Part shown: one piece after another, positions 14,304-15,498 of the stretch | Layout: each line of letters starts with the position of its first letter | Position numbering within the stretch: position 1 is the stretch's first letter | NCBI GenBank assembly: GCA_030271565.1 | Contig: JARXKR010000034.1 | Coordinates: 1-15,498, forward strand | Origin: Pseudomonadota bacterium | GTDB lineage: Bacteria; Pseudomonadota; Alphaproteobacteria; Sphingomonadales; Sphingomonadaceae | Direction: 5' to 3' | Length of the DNA stretch: 15,498 nt | Made by a program: the position numbers and the translations under genes | The notes under the pieces: generated by a model | What the model was told of the DNA's origin: nothing | Seen by the model: only the letters and a program-made list of their open reading frames with translations | Databases searched by the model: none

Positions 14304-14596
14304 AGCTTTTGACCGGCAACGACCTTAAGTCCGGCGCGGTGACCTGGTGGGACGGGGTGCAATGGTCGCTCCATGTCGGCGATGCAGTCGATGTGGGCGA
14401 ACATGCCGATACGATTCTCGCCCGCGAAAGTGCCGCCCGCCGGGTCAACGCGGCCTACGCGATCGAGGCGACCAAGGACGAAAACGGCGTGCGCCCGGGG
14501 CATATCAAGGAACGCATCCGCGCGCTCGGCCCGACCGTCCGCCCCGACCTGACACTTAAGCCGGCCGATCCTGAAGCCGGGCAATGGGTGATCTGA
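14300..14596 (+). CDS. DUF2849 family protein
   Basis: A 98-residue soluble protein without signal peptide or membrane segment. It begins MKLLTGNDLKSGAVTWWDG, a pattern I associate with DUF2849, a short alphaproteobacterial family usually encoded between the SUMT gene and the sulfite reductase gene, as here. A few acidic and basic residues are spread through it; no catalytic motif or metal-binding cysteine is visible. The start overlaps the cobA stop by four bases (ATGA), so translation is probably coupled. The position suggests a helper role in siroheme supply or sulfite reductase assembly, which is inference from neighbours only. Confidence 0.85.
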   Translation: MKLLTGNDLKSGAVTWWDGVQWSLHVGDAVDVGEHADTILARESAARRVNAAYAIEATKDENGVRPGHIKERIRALGPTVRPDLTLKPADPEAGQWVI

Positions 14597-14600
14597 TGTC

Positions 14601-14710
14601 CTTCGAGACGGGCCTTCGCTTCGCTCAGTCCCTCCTCAGGACGAACGGAGTTTTGTTTTTAACCGTTCGTGCTGAGGAGCCGTTGAGCGAAGCGAAGCGG
14701 CGTCTCGAAG
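14601..14710. repeat. 110-bp near-perfect palindromic repeat between DUF2849 and cysI
   Basis: The arms pair in four perfect blocks: 14601-14610 with 14701-14710 (10 bp, CTTCGAGACG/CGTCTCGAAG), 14614-14627 with 14684-14697 (14 bp), 14632-14639 with 14672-14679 (8 bp, CTCCTCAG/CTGAGGAG) and 14641-14648 with 14663-14670 (8 bp, ACGAACGG/CCGTTCGT). Symmetric mismatches separate the blocks, and the 14-nt T-rich loop is 14649-14662, for 40 paired bases in all. It starts four bases after the DUF2849 stop and ends 16 bases before the cysI ATG. The inner arms resemble a repeat family scattered through sphingomonad and other proteobacterial genomes (from memory). I see no target-site duplication. As RNA it would be a very stable intercistronic hairpin. 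Confidence 0.9.
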
Positions 14711-14726
14711 CACCTGGAGCAGTTTG

Positions 14727-15498
14727 ATGTATCGTTACGACACTTACGACCAGGCGATGGTCGATGCCCGCGTCGAGGAATTCCGCGACCAGGTGCGCCG
14801 GCGGATTGAAGGCCACCTGACCGAGGACCAGTTCAAGCCGCTCCGGCTGATGAACGGGCTCTACCTGCAATTGCACGCCTATATGCTGCGTGTAGCGGTG
14901 CCCTATGGCACCCTGAGCGGCGCGCAGATGCACGCGCTGGGCGATATCGCCGACAAGTACGACCGCGGCTATGGCCACTTCACCACCCGCCAGAACATCC
15001 AGTACAACTGGATCAAGCTGGACGAAGCGCCTGATATCCTTGCCGATCTTGCCAAGGTCGAGATGCATGCGATCCAGACCAGCGGCAACTGCATCCGCAA
15101 CACCAGTTCCGACCAATACGCCGGAGCCGCGGCCGACGAGGTTACCGACCCGCGCCCCTATGCCGAACTGATCCGCCAGTGGAGCACGTTCCACCCCGAG
15201 TTCTGCTACCTGCCGCGCAAGTTCAAGATCGCGGTGATCGCTAGCGACACCGACCGCGCGGCGATGCGGCTCCACGATATCGGCGTGCAGATCGTGCGCG
15301 GGGACAATGGCGAGCTGGGCGCAGCGTTCTATGTCGGCGGCGGGATGGGCCGCACCCCGATGATCGCGCCGCTGATCAAGAAGTTTGTGCCGCTCGATCA
15401 GTTCATCACTTATGCCGAGGCGTGCCTGCGCGTCTACAACCGCCACGGCCGCCGCGACAACAAGTACAAGGCGCGGATCAAGATCCTGGTCCATGAGC
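14727..15498 (+). CDS. cysI: Sulfite reductase, hemoprotein (beta) subunit, 5' part
   Basis: The enzyme reduces sulfite to sulfide with six electrons, using siroheme and a 4Fe-4S cluster, in assimilatory sulfur metabolism. The frame is open from ATG 14727 to the window edge, giving the first 257 residues of about 550. Visible parts are FKPLRLMNGLYLQLHAYMLR, the first ferredoxin-like half domain (about 50-110, with GHFTTRQNIQYNW), and the start of the siroheme domain with TSGNCIRNTSSDQYAG (about 118-133). The cluster cysteines would lie beyond the edge. GGAG (14716-14719), seven bases upstream, supports the start. It follows cobA and DUF2849, which supply and probably support its siroheme. A nitrite reductase of the same superfamily is the alternative, but the sequence and gene order favour sulfite. 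Confidence 0.93.
   Translation, partial: MYRYDTYDQAMVDARVEEFRDQVRRRIEGHLTEDQFKPLRLMNGLYLQLHAYMLRVAVPYGTLSGAQMHALGDIADKYDRGYGHFTTRQNIQYNWIKLDEAPDILADLAKVEMHAIQTSGNCIRNTSSDQYAGAAADEVTDPRPYAELIRQWSTFHPEFCYLPRKFKIAVIASDTDRAAMRLHDIGVQIVRGDNGELGAAFYVGGGMGRTPMIAPLIKKFVPLDQFITYAEACLRVYNRHGRRDNKYKARIKILVHE

Noticed and set aside
14625..15494. Long reverse-strand open frame (289 codons) over the cysI start
   Set aside because: The plus strand reads an unmistakable sulfite reductase with a good ribosome-binding site; the reverse frame is the usual G+C-rich antisense shadow.

Overview
This window looks like chromosomal DNA of an alphaproteobacterium, most likely a sphingomonad (Erythrobacter, Altererythrobacter or Novosphingobium type). 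The basis is the high G+C, protein-family resemblance, the alphaproteobacterial order cobA-DUF2849-cysI, and a palindromic repeat whose inner arms (ACGAACGG / CCGTTCGT next to CTCAG / CTGAG) resemble a family common in sphingomonads. The genus is inferred, not proven. I see no tRNA, rRNA, CRISPR array, phage or transposase gene. Coding density is high. The one gene-free stretch longer than 300 bp is 4144-4647.

Left part (1-4143): the last codons of a gene entering from the left edge; a reverse-strand MFS transporter (101-1477); a divergent PmtA-like SAM-dependent methyltransferase (1571-2218); a reverse-strand six-helix membrane protein (2240-3097); then, divergent from it, lipoyl synthesis gene lipB (3140-3826), which overlaps a small lipoprotein gene (3826-4143).

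Middle part (4144-10439): a 504-bp gap with several inverted repeats; a DUF885 zinc-peptidase-like lipoprotein (4648-6348); an 88-residue exported protein (6397-6663); a two-gene kynurenine operon, in which tryptophan 2,3-dioxygenase (kynA) overlaps a kynureninase-like PLP enzyme; convergent queF (queuosine synthesis, 8692-9144); and a proline-rich one-helix membrane protein of unknown role (9252-10439). The 128 bp before kynA hold two 15-bp palindromes of identical form, TTGCG-N5-CGCAA, with centres exactly 42 bp apart, plus a perfect 14-bp palindrome. They are probably operators of a tryptophan or kynurenine regulator, and are the most interesting signal here.

Right part (10535-15498): a sulfur-metabolism block on the plus strand. 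sseA (3-mercaptopyruvate sulfurtransferase), metC (cystathionine beta-lyase) and an MscS-type channel are tightly packed. They are followed by cobA (uroporphyrinogen-III methyltransferase, the first step to siroheme), a DUF2849 gene and the 5' part of cysI (the siroheme sulfite reductase). A 110-bp near-perfect palindrome fills almost the whole DUF2849-cysI gap. I found no convincing new multi-gene system. The novelty is mainly regulatory, plus several uncharacterised small or membrane proteins.
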